From: Prolixibacteraceae bacterium
Lineage (GTDB): Bacteria > Bacteroidota > Bacteroidia > Bacteroidales > Prolixibacteraceae
DNA length: 59,723 nucleotides
Reading direction: 5' to 3'
NCBI GenBank assembly: GCA_018648265.1
Contig: JABGRN010000022.1
Span: 1 to 59,723, forward strand
Shown here: positions 7,589 to 16,733 of the stretch, piece by piece
Layout: each line of letters begins with the position of its first letter
Numbering within the stretch: position 1 is the stretch's first letter
Notes under the pieces: model-generated
Database searches by the model: none
What the model saw: the letters and a program-made list of their open reading frames with translations, nothing else
Told to the model about the DNA's origin: nothing
Translations under genes and position numbers: made by a program

Positions 7589-10500
7589 ATGCAACGAACC
7601 AATTTAATAAACAATATTCTCGGCTGGGCTGTATTTTTTATCGCGGCAATTACTTTTTTTTTAACCGTGGAACAAACTGTTAGCTGGTGGGATTGTGGCG
7701 AGTTTATAATCAGTGCTTTTAAATTTGAAGTTGGTCATCCACCAGGAGCCCCTTTTCACATGATTTTGGGTCGGGTATTTACCCTTTTTGCACCCGATGC
7801 ATCGAAAGCGGCTTTTATGGTAAATTCGTTGTCGGTTATTGCAAGTGCAGGAACCGTTATGCTATTGTATTGGAGCATTGTTCATTTAGCGAAAAAACTA
7901 TTTTCTTCCGAAAAATTGTCCAATGGGGAACAAATAGCAATTTGGGGAAGTGGCTTGCTTGGATCTCTTGCTTTTACTTTCACCGATTCGTTTTGGTTTT
8001 CGGCTGTTGAAGGGGAAGTTTACGCACTGTCATCGTTTTTTACTGCAGCAGTTTTTTGGGCAATTTTGAAATGGGAAAATGTGGCTGGCCAAAAAAATGC
8101 AAACCGTTGGTTGGTTTTAATAGCTTATTTGGTTGGTTTGTCAACAGGGGTACACTTGCTTAACCTTTTGGCTATTCCAGCTATTGGTTTGGTTTATTAT
8201 TTTAAAAAGTATGAATTTTCGTGGAAAGGCGCGCTTGTTGCACTTTCAGTTTCAGTTGCTATATTAGGTGGTATTCAGTATGTTATAATTCCTGGTGTGC
8301 CGCGGATAGCATTTATATTCGATAAACTTTTTGTTAATGGCTTTGGCCTTCCGTTTAATTCGGGGATTTTATTTTTAATTGTATTAGTTGTTGCCCTTTC
8401 TGTTTTGGCAGTCCGTTATACTCAAAAAAAGAATTTGGTGATTTGGAATGCAGCAGTTACAATGCTGATTGTTTTTCTTATTGGATATTCTTCATTCGCA
8501 TTAATTTTAATACGTGCATCGGCAAATCCGCCAATGAACCAAAATCACCCGGATAACGCTTTTGCTTTACTTCGTTATCTGAATCGAGAGCAATATGGCG
8601 ATCGCCCATTAATTAAAGGGCAATATTATTCTGCTCCGGCAATTGAAACGATAGGTGAAAAAATGCAGTACAACAAAGTTGACGGTAAATATAAAATTAC
8701 CGGCTCGTTGGCGTCTGGTACCAGGTACAACCCAAAACTGGAAACTTTTTTCCCACGGATGTACAGCAATAATGCAAATCATATAAAAGTATATGAAGAA
8801 TGGGGTAAAGTGAAAGGGAGACCGGTTAGGGTTACCGATAGGGGTGAAGGGAAAACATTGGTAAAACCAACTTTTACTGAAAATCTCAGGTTCTTTTTTA
8901 CTTATCAGATAGGGCACATGTATATGAGGTATTTTATGTGGAATTTTGTTGGGAGGCAAAACGATATCCAGGGGCATGGAAGTTTTTTAAAAGGTAACTG
9001 GATTAGCGGCATTAAATTTTTGGATGATGAACGGGTCGGGCCACAGGAAAATATACCGGAGTTTATGAAAAATGAACCTTCGCAAAATACTTATTATTTT
9101 TTGCCTTTGCTGTTTGGGTTAATTGGCTTGTTTTTTCAATACAACAATGGTAAAAAGGGGAAGGCTGGTTTTGTGGTCACTTCATTACTTTTTGTTTTTA
9201 CCGGCATAGCCATTGTTGTTTATTTAAATCAATACCCCCTTCAACCAAGAGAACGCGATTATGCTTACACCGGATCGTTTTACGCGTTTGCCATTTGGAT
9301 TGGGTTGGCGGTCCCGGCTCTTTATTCAGCAATACAAAAAATACTAAAAGGGGTGCCGGGTGCTGTTTTTGTAACTTTGGCCTCGTTGGTTTTGGTGCCT
9401 GGAATCCTGGCTTTTGAAAACCACGACGACCACAATCGTTCGAAACGGTACATGACCAGGGACTATGCTATAAATTATCTGGAATCATGTGCTCCCAACG
9501 CCCTTTTATTTACTTATGGCGACAACGACACTTTCCCACTTTGGTATGTGCAGGAAGTGGAAGGGATCCGTCCTGATATTCGGATTATTAACCTGAGTTA
9601 TCTTGGAATGGATTGGTATATCAGTCAGCATAAAATAGCGGCGAATGATGCTGCGCCTGCACCTTTTTCTTTTGAGAATGAGCAGTATTATATGGGCCGA
9701 ATGGATGCTGTTTTGTTTCAGGAACGAATAAAAAACTCGGTTGAACTAAGCGAAGCAATGAAGTTTTTGGGAAGCGATGATGTTAGGACAAAAGTAAATG
9801 TTGGTAATGGTGAGATGATGGATTTTTTGCCATCGCGCGATTTTCATATTACAGTTGATAAACAAAAAGTTTTGGAAACCGGCACTGTAAAACCCAAAGA
9901 TGTGCATTTAATAGCCGATCGGGTGGAATTCAAAATAAACAAAAGCTACATTATGAAAAATGAAATGGCTATTTTGAATATGATTGCTGCCAACAATTGG
10001 GAGAGGCCCATTTACATTGACCATAGTTTGATACACACAGGCAATATATTTTTTACCGACTGGTTACAGTTTGAAGGTTTGGCCTATCGGTTTATTCCTA
10101 TAAAAGCAGGTTTAAACCGGGGGAATACCGGAAGGATTGACACCGATATTTTGTATGAGAATGTGATGAATAAATTTGTTTGGGGAAATGTAAACCACCC
10201 GGATGTTTTTTTGGATGAATACAATAAAAGGGAGATCAAAATTATTCAGGCACGCCAAATGTTTGCCCGTTTGGCTGAAGCTCTGGTGAATGAGGGGAAA
10301 AACCAAAAAGCGATTGAAGTTTTAGATAAAATGTTTGAACTTTTTCCAGACGAAAAAATACCTTTGACATTCGATTCGTTTCCGGCGGCAGAACAATATT
10401 ACAGGGCAGAAGCCGTGCAAAAAGCAAACGATTTAGTCAGGATTATGGCCAAAAATAGTTTTGAAATGTTGGATTATTATTTGTCGTTGCCACAAAGATT

Positions 10501-10657
10501 TGCCCGGATTATCCAGAACGAACAAAACCGTGAAATGTCGCATTTGCGTAATATGATTATTATAACTCAACGTTACCAACAGCCTGGGCTAAATAAGGAA
10601 ATCGATGATAAATTGAAGGTGCTGATTGATCGACTTTCAGCGGAAACAGGATCCTGA
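7589..10657 (+). CDS. DUF2723 membrane glycosyltransferase-like protein (1022 aa)
   Basis: This is a large integral membrane protein of the DUF2723 family, related to the GT-C glycosyltransferases and to eukaryotic TMEM260. The N terminus has a membrane helix (LGWAVFFIAAITFFLT), then SWWDCGEFI with Asp35 and Glu38 in the first loop, the place where GT-C enzymes keep their catalytic acid, and GHPPGAPFHMILGR. About ten further membrane segments follow up to residue 610. A soluble domain then contains the TYGDNDTFPLWYVQEVEGIRPD motif typical of this family, and a helical repeat-like C terminus (residues 890-1020). It probably transfers sugar from a lipid carrier to exported proteins. It ends 3 bp before a convergent gene. 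Confidence 0.88.
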   Translation: MQRTNLINNILGWAVFFIAAITFFLTVEQTVSWWDCGEFIISAFKFEVGHPPGAPFHMILGRVFTLFAPDASKAAFMVNSLSVIASAGTVMLLYWSIVHLAKKLFSSEKLSNGEQIAIWGSGLLGSLAFTFTDSFWFSAVEGEVYALSSFFTAAVFWAILKWENVAGQKNANRWLVLIAYLVGLSTGVHLLNLLAIPAIGLVYYFKKYEFSWKGALVALSVSVAILGGIQYVIIPGVPRIAFIFDKLFVNGFGLPFNSGILFLIVLVVALSVLAVRYTQKKNLVIWNAAVTMLIVFLIGYSSFALILIRASANPPMNQNHPDNAFALLRYLNREQYGDRPLIKGQYYSAPAIETIGEKMQYNKVDGKYKITGSLASGTRYNPKLETFFPRMYSNNANHIKVYEEWGKVKGRPVRVTDRGEGKTLVKPTFTENLRFFFTYQIGHMYMRYFMWNFVGRQNDIQGHGSFLKGNWISGIKFLDDERVGPQENIPEFMKNEPSQNTYYFLPLLFGLIGLFFQYNNGKKGKAGFVVTSLLFVFTGIAIVVYLNQYPLQPRERDYAYTGSFYAFAIWIGLAVPALYSAIQKILKGVPGAVFVTLASLVLVPGILAFENHDDHNRSKRYMTRDYAINYLESCAPNALLFTYGDNDTFPLWYVQEVEGIRPDIRIINLSYLGMDWYISQHKIAANDAAPAPFSFENEQYYMGRMDAVLFQERIKNSVELSEAMKFLGSDDVRTKVNVGNGEMMDFLPSRDFHITVDKQKVLETGTVKPKDVHLIADRVEFKINKSYIMKNEMAILNMIAANNWERPIYIDHSLIHTGNIFFTDWLQFEGLAYRFIPIKAGLNRGNTGRIDTDILYENVMNKFVWGNVNHPDVFLDEYNKREIKIIQARQMFARLAEALVNEGKNQKAIEVLDKMFELFPDEKIPLTFDSFPAAEQYYRAEAVQKANDLVRIMAKNSFEMLDYYLSLPQRFARIIQNEQNREMSHLRNMIIITQRYQQPGLNKEIDDKLKVLIDRLSAETGS

Positions 10658-10660
10658 TTC

Positions 10661-11200
10661 CTACTTGGGCGGTTTATTTTGTATTTGCCCATTTAATTTT
10701 TTTGCCAGTTTCGATCCCCTTGAAATAATGCCGGGAGTAGCATGAAACTCCATTTCGTGTTCGATAACAGCCAGGATTTCCGGTTTTAAACCGGGTTCTT
10801 TGTCCGAAATATTAAATAAAATTTGCATAGCATGCACACGAACTGCAGGAGGTTCTTTAGCAGAAGAAAGGGCATTCAAACAGTAATCAACCAAAAAACT
10901 AAAATGGTTTTGAGGTATCTTGTTCATACTTATTAACTTCAGAAAATGACGTTTTTTACTTGAGTTTTTTTCTGTTTGTAGTTTCAATATTAGTTCTTCG
11001 AGAAATGGTAAAAGCAAATCGGGGGAATCATCATGGATTTTATCGACCATGTAAGCGGCCCGCCAGCTTTTTGGGTCATTATTATGTAGGGCAATTTCGA
11101 TTAACAGTTTAAAATATTCAGGATTTTTCCCAATTTCATTAATGGTAAAAGCGAAATTTTCCCACGAATCTAAAATTTCCCACAACTCTTGTTTTGTCAT
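10661..11200 (-). CDS. HEAT-repeat-like hypothetical protein (179 aa)
   Basis: A small, acidic, all-helical protein with no signal peptide or membrane segment. Helix pairs such as NPEYFKLLIEIALHNNDPKSWRAAYMVDKIHDD and EPPAVRVHAMQILFNISD look like HEAT/ARM repeats, which act as binding scaffolds. Similar short proteins occur widely in Bacteroidota without an assigned function. It is convergent with the DUF2723 gene, with only 3 bp between stops and no terminator visible. It starts 68 bp from the divergent mutT-like gene. Confidence 0.7.
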   Translation of the reverse strand: MTKQELWEILDSWENFAFTINEIGKNPEYFKLLIEIALHNNDPKSWRAAYMVDKIHDDSPDLLLPFLEELILKLQTEKNSSKKRHFLKLISMNKIPQNHFSFLVDYCLNALSSAKEPPAVRVHAMQILFNISDKEPGLKPEILAVIEHEMEFHATPGIISRGSKLAKKLNGQIQNKPPK

Positions 11201-11268
11201 ATCTGGAATTTATCGCAAATATAAATGATTCAAACCTCTTGACGATTAATCTTTTTTTATTTTTAAGG

Positions 11269-11694
11269 ATGCTAAAAGTTACATGCGCCATAATTATTCA
11301 TAAAAATAAAATCCTGATTACACAACGGGGTGCGGGTTCCGACCATCCTTTGCAATGGGAATTCCCTGGAGGTAAAATAAAACAGGGCGAGAGTGCAGAG
11401 GATTGTATAAAACGTGAAATTAAGGAAGAGTTGGATGTCGGGATAGAAATTATTTTGAAAATGATTCCGGTAGTTCATGATTATGGATTTAAAAAAATTA
11501 GGCTCATCCCGTTTCTTTGTTCAATAAAAACAGGAGAGTTAAAATTAAACGAACACGTTGATTTTAACTGGGTTTTAACGAAGGAAATTGAAAAAATAAA
11601 CTTTTCAGAAGCCGACAGAAAACTTTCCCGGCAAAAACAGAACCGACAAATTTTACAAAAATACATTGGGGAAAAGATAGATAATCCCGGATAA
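11269..11694 (+). CDS. mutT: MutT-like Nudix hydrolase, probable 8-oxo-dGTP diphosphatase (141 aa)
   Basis: From the ATG at 11269 the protein starts MLKVTCAIIIHKNKILITQR, the normal start of MutT. An upstream ATG at 11194 would add a non-conserved leader that overlaps the divergent gene's start. The Nudix box spans residues 35-57 (G-x5-E-x7-REIKEEL), with Asp in place of the usual second Gly near its end. It would hydrolyse oxidised dGTP to the monophosphate and prevent AT-to-CG mutations. Its last 42 bp overlap the convergent membrane-protein gene at 11653. Confidence 0.85.
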   Translation: MLKVTCAIIIHKNKILITQRGAGSDHPLQWEFPGGKIKQGESAEDCIKREIKEELDVGIEIILKMIPVVHDYGFKKIRLIPFLCSIKTGELKLNEHVDFNWVLTKEIEKINFSEADRKLSRQKQNRQILQKYIGEKIDNPG

Positions 11695-12156
11695 AATTGC
11701 TGCCCAGCCAATAATAGATAAAATCATATAAAATACAACGTGCTTACGTCGCGAGTAATATTTGTTGAGTAAAAATGCCCCCAGTGGGATAGTCAGAAAT
11801 AGGGGTGTGGCAACAACAATCCCCCACAATCCATAAGTAGTTTTAATACGAGAAATAAGGCGGCTTTTCCGTGAAAATATTTTTGGTAATTTTTTTGTTT
11901 GCACCCTTTCGCAATAACCTTTGTAACGTACCCTGATAAAATGGGGAACCAGCCGGCACAAATATGGCCACGAAAAATCGATTCCCCGAATCAGCGGTTT
12001 ACTCAGGTAATAAAAAAACAAAAAACCACCAATTCCCCCTACAAGAACTGCCAGCACTGCATGTTTGTATTCCAGGCCTATTATCATGGCATAGGGTAAA
12101 GTGAAAAAATATTTCACCGAAGCCAGTAAAACTACGTGTAGAATTTTTATTACCAT
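11653..12156 (-). CDS. Small conserved membrane protein, unknown function (167 aa)
   Basis: There are hydrophobic segments at about residues 3-25, 32-52 (LAVLVGGIGGFLFFYYL), 109-130 (YGLWGIVVATPLFLTIPLGAFLL) and 140-162. A very basic loop lies between the second and third (RVRYKGYCERVQTKKLPKIFSRKSRLISRIK), so that loop is probably cytoplasmic. I cannot name the family. The 3' end overlaps mutT by 42 bp on the opposite strand, so their transcripts are antisense to each other there. Confidence 0.7.
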   Translation of the reverse strand: MVIKILHVVLLASVKYFFTLPYAMIIGLEYKHAVLAVLVGGIGGFLFFYYLSKPLIRGIDFSWPYLCRLVPHFIRVRYKGYCERVQTKKLPKIFSRKSRLISRIKTTYGLWGIVVATPLFLTIPLGAFLLNKYYSRRKHVVFYMILSIIGWAAILSGIIYLFPNVFL

Positions 12157-12298
12157 TTTCTTAATACAACTGATTGTAAAACGGGGTGGCAGGGAAAATG
12201 TTTCATATTAAAAGTTAAAAAAGCTGTAGTTAATTTTTATTAAGCTCTTTAAAAAGTTAAGCTAACATTGTATATTTAAAACCTGTAAGTAAAAGCGC

Positions 12299-13195
12299 AT
12301 GTTAGAGAAAATTCCAATTTATGAATTACCCTTCAGTGAAAATGAGAATCTTGAATTTAAGATTTACCGTGTCCAGGGCAGCGAAATAAATCAAATAGAT
12401 TTTCCACATAAAACCAAATTGCCTCACAAACACAGTTATTACGAAATGTGCTTTTTTACTGGTGGTAGCGGGGAGCATGAAATTGACTTTACAACACACC
12501 CGATTATAACCCCAAGTATTCATTTTTTAAGGCCGGGGCAGGTCCATTTAATAAAACGGGGGGAAGCTTACAAAGGATATTTAGTTATTTTTTCGGAAGA
12601 ATTTTTTAACCTCCGGTTTCAAAACCTGGAAGTTATTCCCGGATATCCATTGGTAACAAACCTCGAAAACGGACCAATCCTGCAATTAAACAGCGAGCTT
12701 TTTGAAGAGTTCCACCAACTGATAAAAAATATTGGGAACGAATTAGCCGACAGTGATAGCGATTCAGAAGAAATTATTATTGCGTACCTGAAAATTTTCT
12801 TTTTGAAATTACGCCAGAATTTTTCGAAACTGATTTCTACAGAAAACGAAGCTAACCGGACGATGAAAAAAACGGTGTATCGTTTTAATCAGTTGGTCGA
12901 TAAATATTACGGACAGGTGAACCATGTAAAAGAATATGCTGAATTAATTGGAGAGTCGCCAATTCAACTTAACCGAGCCATTAAATCGGTAACCGGCAAA
13001 ACAGCGAGCGACTTAATAATCGACCGTTTAATACTTGAAGCAAAGCGCCTTTTATTGTTTTCCGATTTGAGCAACAAAGAAGTAGCGTATAAACTTAATT
13101 ATGAAGATCCATCGTATTTTGCCCGCATCTTCCGCAAAAAAACCGGGCTGACACCCTCGGGTTTCAGGGAGAAAATGAATGAACGTTATAGTTGA
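12299..13195 (+). CDS. AraC family transcriptional regulator (298 aa)
   Basis: The N-terminal half (residues 1-150) is cupin-like, with HKHSYYEMCFFTGGSGEHEIDF and a PGQVHLI segment, and probably binds a small ligand. The C-terminal 100 residues carry the two helix-turn-helix motifs of AraC/XylS proteins: VKEYAELIGESPIQLNRAIKS, then LSNKEVAYKLNYEDPSYFARIFRKKTGLTPSGFR. It is a DNA-binding activator or repressor. It stands alone, convergent with the dehydrogenase gene 64 bp downstream; its target is not evident. Confidence 0.9.
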   Translation: MLEKIPIYELPFSENENLEFKIYRVQGSEINQIDFPHKTKLPHKHSYYEMCFFTGGSGEHEIDFTTHPIITPSIHFLRPGQVHLIKRGEAYKGYLVIFSEEFFNLRFQNLEVIPGYPLVTNLENGPILQLNSELFEEFHQLIKNIGNELADSDSDSEEIIIAYLKIFFLKLRQNFSKLISTENEANRTMKKTVYRFNQLVDKYYGQVNHVKEYAELIGESPIQLNRAIKSVTGKTASDLIIDRLILEAKRLLLFSDLSNKEVAYKLNYEDPSYFARIFRKKTGLTPSGFREKMNERYS

Positions 13196-13258
13196 ATTTT
13201 ACTGAATTGGTTTATATTTGAAAAATTATTTGTAAAAAGGAAAATTCAAAACAATCTC

Positions 13259-14209
13259 TTAACTCACCACATTTTTAGGTTTCCCTTCAATAAAAGCTTT
13301 TAGGTTTTCGCTTGCAATATTCATTAACCGTGTTCGTGCTTCAAAAGTTGCCCAGGCAATGTGTGGTGTAATAAAGCAGTTTTTTGCTTTTGGTAAGGGA
13401 TTGTCGGCGGTGGCTGGTTCTACCGATAAAACATCTAATCCGGCCCCGGCAATTTTTCCTGCGTTTAAGGCATCTGCCAAATCCTGTTCATTAATTAATG
13501 GGCCTCGCCCGGTATTTATTAGAAAAGCTGTTGGCTTCATTTTTTCGATTGTAGAAGTATTGATAAACCCTTTATTTTCGGCTGTTAAAGGGCAGTTAAT
13601 ACTAATAAAATCGCTTTTGGCAAGGAGGTTTTCTAAATCTACCTGGCTGGCATCGAAATCTACTTTTTTATTACTTCGGTTGTTAAAAATGATTTTCATT
13701 CCAAAAGCCAATCCTATTTTTGCAACGGCCTGCCCGATTTGCCCAAAACCAATTATCCCCAATGTTTTTCCAACCAGCTCTATTTGCGTTGTTTTCCAAT
13801 AAGCAAAATCTATACTTTTTGCCCAATCGCCGGCAGACACCGAATTCGCATGGTCAGAAACATTTTGAGCAAAATTTAAAATATGAGAAAAAACCATTTG
13901 TGCTACCGAGGCAGTACTGTATGCCGGAATATTTGTAACGGTAATCCCAGCCTCTTTTGCAGCCTGAACATCCACAACATTGTAACCAGTTGCTAAAACG
14001 CCAATATATTTTAAATTAGGGAGTTGTCTGATAATGTTTTTATCAAAAATTACTTTATTGGTTGTAACAACATCGGCATTTTTTGCCCTCTCAATTGTTA
14101 ATTCCGGCGGGGTTCGATCGTAAAAAGTACAATCCCCAAACTTTTCAATTCCGCTCCAGCTCAAATCGCCGGGGTTCAAAGCGTATCCATCGAGTACAAC
14201 AACCTTCAT
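13259..14209 (-). CDS. D-2-hydroxyacid dehydrogenase, hydroxypyruvate/glycerate dehydrogenase-like (316 aa)
   Basis: This is an NAD(P)-dependent oxidoreductase of the D-isomer 2-hydroxyacid family. The Rossmann motif GFGQIG is at residues 154-159, and the catalytic residues are visible as Arg235 (INTGRGPL), Glu264 (LSVEPA) and His283 (ITPHIAWA). Length and the early GYALNPGDLSW segment fit glycerate/hydroxypyruvate dehydrogenases rather than lactate or phosphoglycerate dehydrogenases. It is monocistronic and convergent with the AraC gene. Exact substrate is not determined. Confidence 0.88.
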   Translation of the reverse strand: MKVVVLDGYALNPGDLSWSGIEKFGDCTFYDRTPPELTIERAKNADVVTTNKVIFDKNIIRQLPNLKYIGVLATGYNVVDVQAAKEAGITVTNIPAYSTASVAQMVFSHILNFAQNVSDHANSVSAGDWAKSIDFAYWKTTQIELVGKTLGIIGFGQIGQAVAKIGLAFGMKIIFNNRSNKKVDFDASQVDLENLLAKSDFISINCPLTAENKGFINTSTIEKMKPTAFLINTGRGPLINEQDLADALNAGKIAGAGLDVLSVEPATADNPLPKAKNCFITPHIAWATFEARTRLMNIASENLKAFIEGKPKNVVS

Positions 14210-14274
14210 ATTTTATTGAATAAAACTGTTAATTAATAAGTGTTTAGTAAAGTCTGTAATTTGCGAAATGAATT

Positions 14275-14445
14275 TACAAAAATCCAAATGTCAAAAATCA
14301 AATCCCAAATTCAAATCTGTTCTGCTACTTAGGTATAAATCACAAATAACAATGTTTACATTTTCGAATTATACTGAATATTGAGAATTTAGTCATTGTT
14401 ATTTATTTGTATTTTGGTGTTTGTTATTTGAGATTTTTATTAATT
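14275..14445. repeat. AT-rich intergenic palindromic sequence (family of AAATxTCAAA-type repeats)
   Basis: AAATAACAATG (14344-14354) is repeated inverted at 14394-14404, flanked by low-complexity CAAAATCAAATCCCAAATTC-like text and its approximate complement. Similar text lies at 24685-24815, 43930-44010 and 59600-59680. It fills the gap between the dehydrogenase and the transporter gene. Confidence 0.5.
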
Positions 14446-14463
14446 CAGACTAAAAAACAGGTG

Positions 14464-15333
14464 CTAATTAGCATTTAATTTTTTATTTCTTTTATTCCCC
14501 ACATAAATAGCAATACCACCGGTGAAAAACATCAACAAACTATAAATTGCCGGTGCAATAGAAAATGCCGTGCTCCCTAATAAAATAACGGCAATAGAAA
14601 TGGCCAGGGTTCCGTTTTGAATCCCCGATTCAATAGAAATAGAAATAGCCTGCCTGTTTTTAATATTAAATATTTTTGCTGAATAAAAACCAACCAACAT
14701 TGTGGCTGCATTTAAACTTAAAGCTACCAGCCCTGCTTGTTGGAAATAAGAAATTAGGTTGTGCCTTTCTTTAATTAGGATTCCAAATATTACCAATGTA
14801 ATAACAATTCCTGAAGCTACCCTGACTGGTTTGGCCATCCTTAATGCAAAAGCTTCTTTAAATTTCCTGACGAGCATGCCAATGCTTACCGGTAAAACAA
14901 CAATTACAAAAATCTGTATAATTGTTTCAACAACATCAAGTTTAATCATTTGCCCTTCGTCTAAAAAACGGATTAAGGCAAAATTTACAATAAATGGAAT
15001 TGTAATTATTGTTATTAAACTACTTAAGGCAGTAAGTGTAACCGATAAGGCAATGTCACCTTTTGCCAAATGAGATAATAAATTTGATGTTGGCCCTCCG
15101 GGACAAGCTGCTAAAATCATTATTCCTATTGCAATTTCAGGTTGTAACGGAAATACGGAAACCAAAGCAAATCCTATTATTGGTAGAATTATAAGCTGGT
15201 TAACCAGGCCAACAATTATTGCCTTTGGATACACGATAATCCGTTTGAAATCGTCGGCTACTAACGACAATCCCATTCCTAACATAATAATAATAAGAGA
15301 GACAGCTAAAAAAATTGTAGATCCTTTGTCCAT
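14464..15333 (-). CDS. Bile acid:sodium symporter (BASS) family transporter (289 aa)
   Basis: An integral membrane protein with about nine hydrophobic segments across its whole length. AACPGGPTSNLLSHLAKGDIALSVTLTALSSL is the characteristic BASS segment, followed later by SIESGIQNGTLAISIAV, the second conserved crossover region. Members move organic acids or steroids with sodium, and in bacteria probably small organic anions such as pantoate-type acids. The next gene upstream is 374 bp away beyond a repeat element, so it is probably transcribed alone. Substrate unknown. Confidence 0.88.
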   Translation of the reverse strand: MDKGSTIFLAVSLIIIMLGMGLSLVADDFKRIIVYPKAIIVGLVNQLIILPIIGFALVSVFPLQPEIAIGIMILAACPGGPTSNLLSHLAKGDIALSVTLTALSSLITIITIPFIVNFALIRFLDEGQMIKLDVVETIIQIFVIVVLPVSIGMLVRKFKEAFALRMAKPVRVASGIVITLVIFGILIKERHNLISYFQQAGLVALSLNAATMLVGFYSAKIFNIKNRQAISISIESGIQNGTLAISIAVILLGSTAFSIAPAIYSLLMFFTGGIAIYVGNKRNKKLNAN

Positions 15334-15479
15334 GGTTTATAGTTTTAGTTTAGCGGGGCAATATATAAATTAATTTTTTATATCTGCAATTTATGTTGAA
15401 GGATAAGCTTTATGGAAATTTGTTTTTTTAAAATGGTTTATTTGAAATAGAACTGAAATAATTTTCTAACAGTTTTTAA

Positions 15480-15653
15480 CCTGAACTATTCATAAATTTA
15501 TCTATTCCGAAATCATACTGCTTTGAATAAAGAGAATGCTCGATTCTCGATTCTCAAAATAGCTGAGGCTATTTCTGCGAGGCTCAACTCTGTGCTTCCC
15601 TTTATTCTGTGCATTTTGAATTCTCATAACGAAAAACTCATGAATAATTCAGG
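15480..15653 (+). repeat. MITE-like element, family 2 copy b (174 bp)
   Basis: Terminal inverted repeats CCTGAACTATTCAT and ATGAATAATTCAGG bound the element. The interior has AAATAGC-TGAG-GCTATTT and matches the copies at 7362 and 48115 almost base for base over long stretches. It fills most of the gap between the BASS transporter and HMA lipoprotein genes. An ORF crossing it from 15523 is not a gene. Confidence 0.88.
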
Positions 15654-15706
15654 TGAAATTTACGTGAAAGACCAAAGGCGGAAGTTGAAAATTGATCTGG
15701 CAGGCT

Positions 15707-16033
15707 TTAAAATTCCTGTAGGTCTGACTTTATTTTGTAGCCTCTTTTTACAATCGCTTTTTCGATTTCAGCTAAGTTCGTTTTTGCTGCATCAAATTTT
15801 ACAACTGCTGTTGAATCGGATAAACTGGCTTTTACATGCTCAATCCCGGCCAATTCGTTTATTCCTTTTTCGATAGAAGCCACACACATATCGCAGTGCA
15901 TACCGCTAATGTTTAATGTTGTTTCTACAACTTCGGCAGATTCCGTTGTTGCCTTGTCGGGATTTGTATTTTTGCTACCTGTATTGCACGATACAAAAAT
16001 CAAAATAATAAATACATAAAATAATTTCTTCAT
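15707..16033 (-). CDS. Heavy-metal-associated (HMA) domain lipoprotein (108 aa)
   Basis: The lipoprotein signal peptide (LIFVSC, lipid-modified Cys16) is followed by a short linker and an HMA fold. Its metal site is GMHCDMC, with Cys47 and Cys50, and VKASLSDSTAVVKF supplies the following strands. It probably binds copper(I) or another soft metal in the periplasm, like the extracytoplasmic counterpart of a copper chaperone. It lies 4 bp downstream of the DUF302 gene and is surely co-transcribed with it. No P-type ATPase is present nearby. Confidence 0.88.
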   Translation of the reverse strand: MKKLFYVFIILIFVSCNTGSKNTNPDKATTESAEVVETTLNISGMHCDMCVASIEKGINELAGIEHVKASLSDSTAVVKFDAAKTNLAEIEKAIVKRGYKIKSDLQEF

Positions 16034-16037
16034 AATA

Positions 16038-16514
16038 TTAATTCTTAATTACTGGTTCTAAAATCTTTTGGTTTTCTTCGCTTGAGACCTTCATTACATT
16101 GTTAATTTTGTTACCCATTAGTTTAGAAAATAATCCCGAGTTCAACATCGAAACATAGGTTTTTCCATCTTTTTCATATACGGCAATCCTACAGGGCATC
16201 AAAGCCGAAACGAGTCGCTCTTCATTGCTTTTAAGTATTTCATAAGCATGTTCCGGTTTACACATCGAAAAAATTTTTACAGGATTTACTTCCAGGTTGT
16301 GGTTTTTCATGGTAGCTTGCAAATCGTACTGATGTGGAATACTCCAATTATTTTCAGCCGCCGAGGCAACAATAGTTTCAACCGTTTCGTCAAAACTCAG
16401 CTTGCTTTCGTTTTCAATGAACATTTGTTTCGGCAGAATTACAAAGAGTGCCAGCAAAGTTATACCAACACCAATTATTAATCCAGTTATAAATATGAAT
16501 GATTTATTTTTCAT
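16038..16514 (-). CDS. DUF302 family membrane-anchored protein (158 aa)
   Basis: An N-terminal membrane anchor (FIFITGLIIGVGITLLALFVIL) precedes a DUF302 domain: SFDETVETIVASAAENNWSIPHQYDL and KPEHAYEILKSNEERLVSALMPCRIAVYEKDGKTYV are characteristic. Cys residues occur in FSMCKPEH and MPCRI. DUF302 proteins are often found with metal or sulfur handling genes. Here it is the first gene of a two-gene unit with the HMA lipoprotein, which supports a role in copper or thiol chemistry in the periplasm. The molecular function is not known. Confidence 0.85.
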   Translation of the reverse strand: MKNKSFIFITGLIIGVGITLLALFVILPKQMFIENESKLSFDETVETIVASAAENNWSIPHQYDLQATMKNHNLEVNPVKIFSMCKPEHAYEILKSNEERLVSALMPCRIAVYEKDGKTYVSMLNSGLFSKLMGNKINNVMKVSSEENQKILEPVIKN

Positions 16515-16733
16515 GATACATTTTAGTTTTGTTAGTTAAACGTTTTTAATAAAAATTTGTTTACACCCCTCTAAGTCCCTGATTCATTACTATTTATTCT
16601 GAATTTAGATTTAAAAGAGATTCATCTGACTTCTGATAAACATAATCCATTTTTGATTGTTCATGCAAGATTCGAAGGACAAAACATTTAATTCTGATGA
16701 CCCAGAATCCGATCTTTACCTGAATAGTATAAA

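Noticed and set aside
15523-15876. 117-codon plus-strand ORF
   Set aside because: Made of the family 2 repeat and the antisense of the HMA lipoprotein gene.
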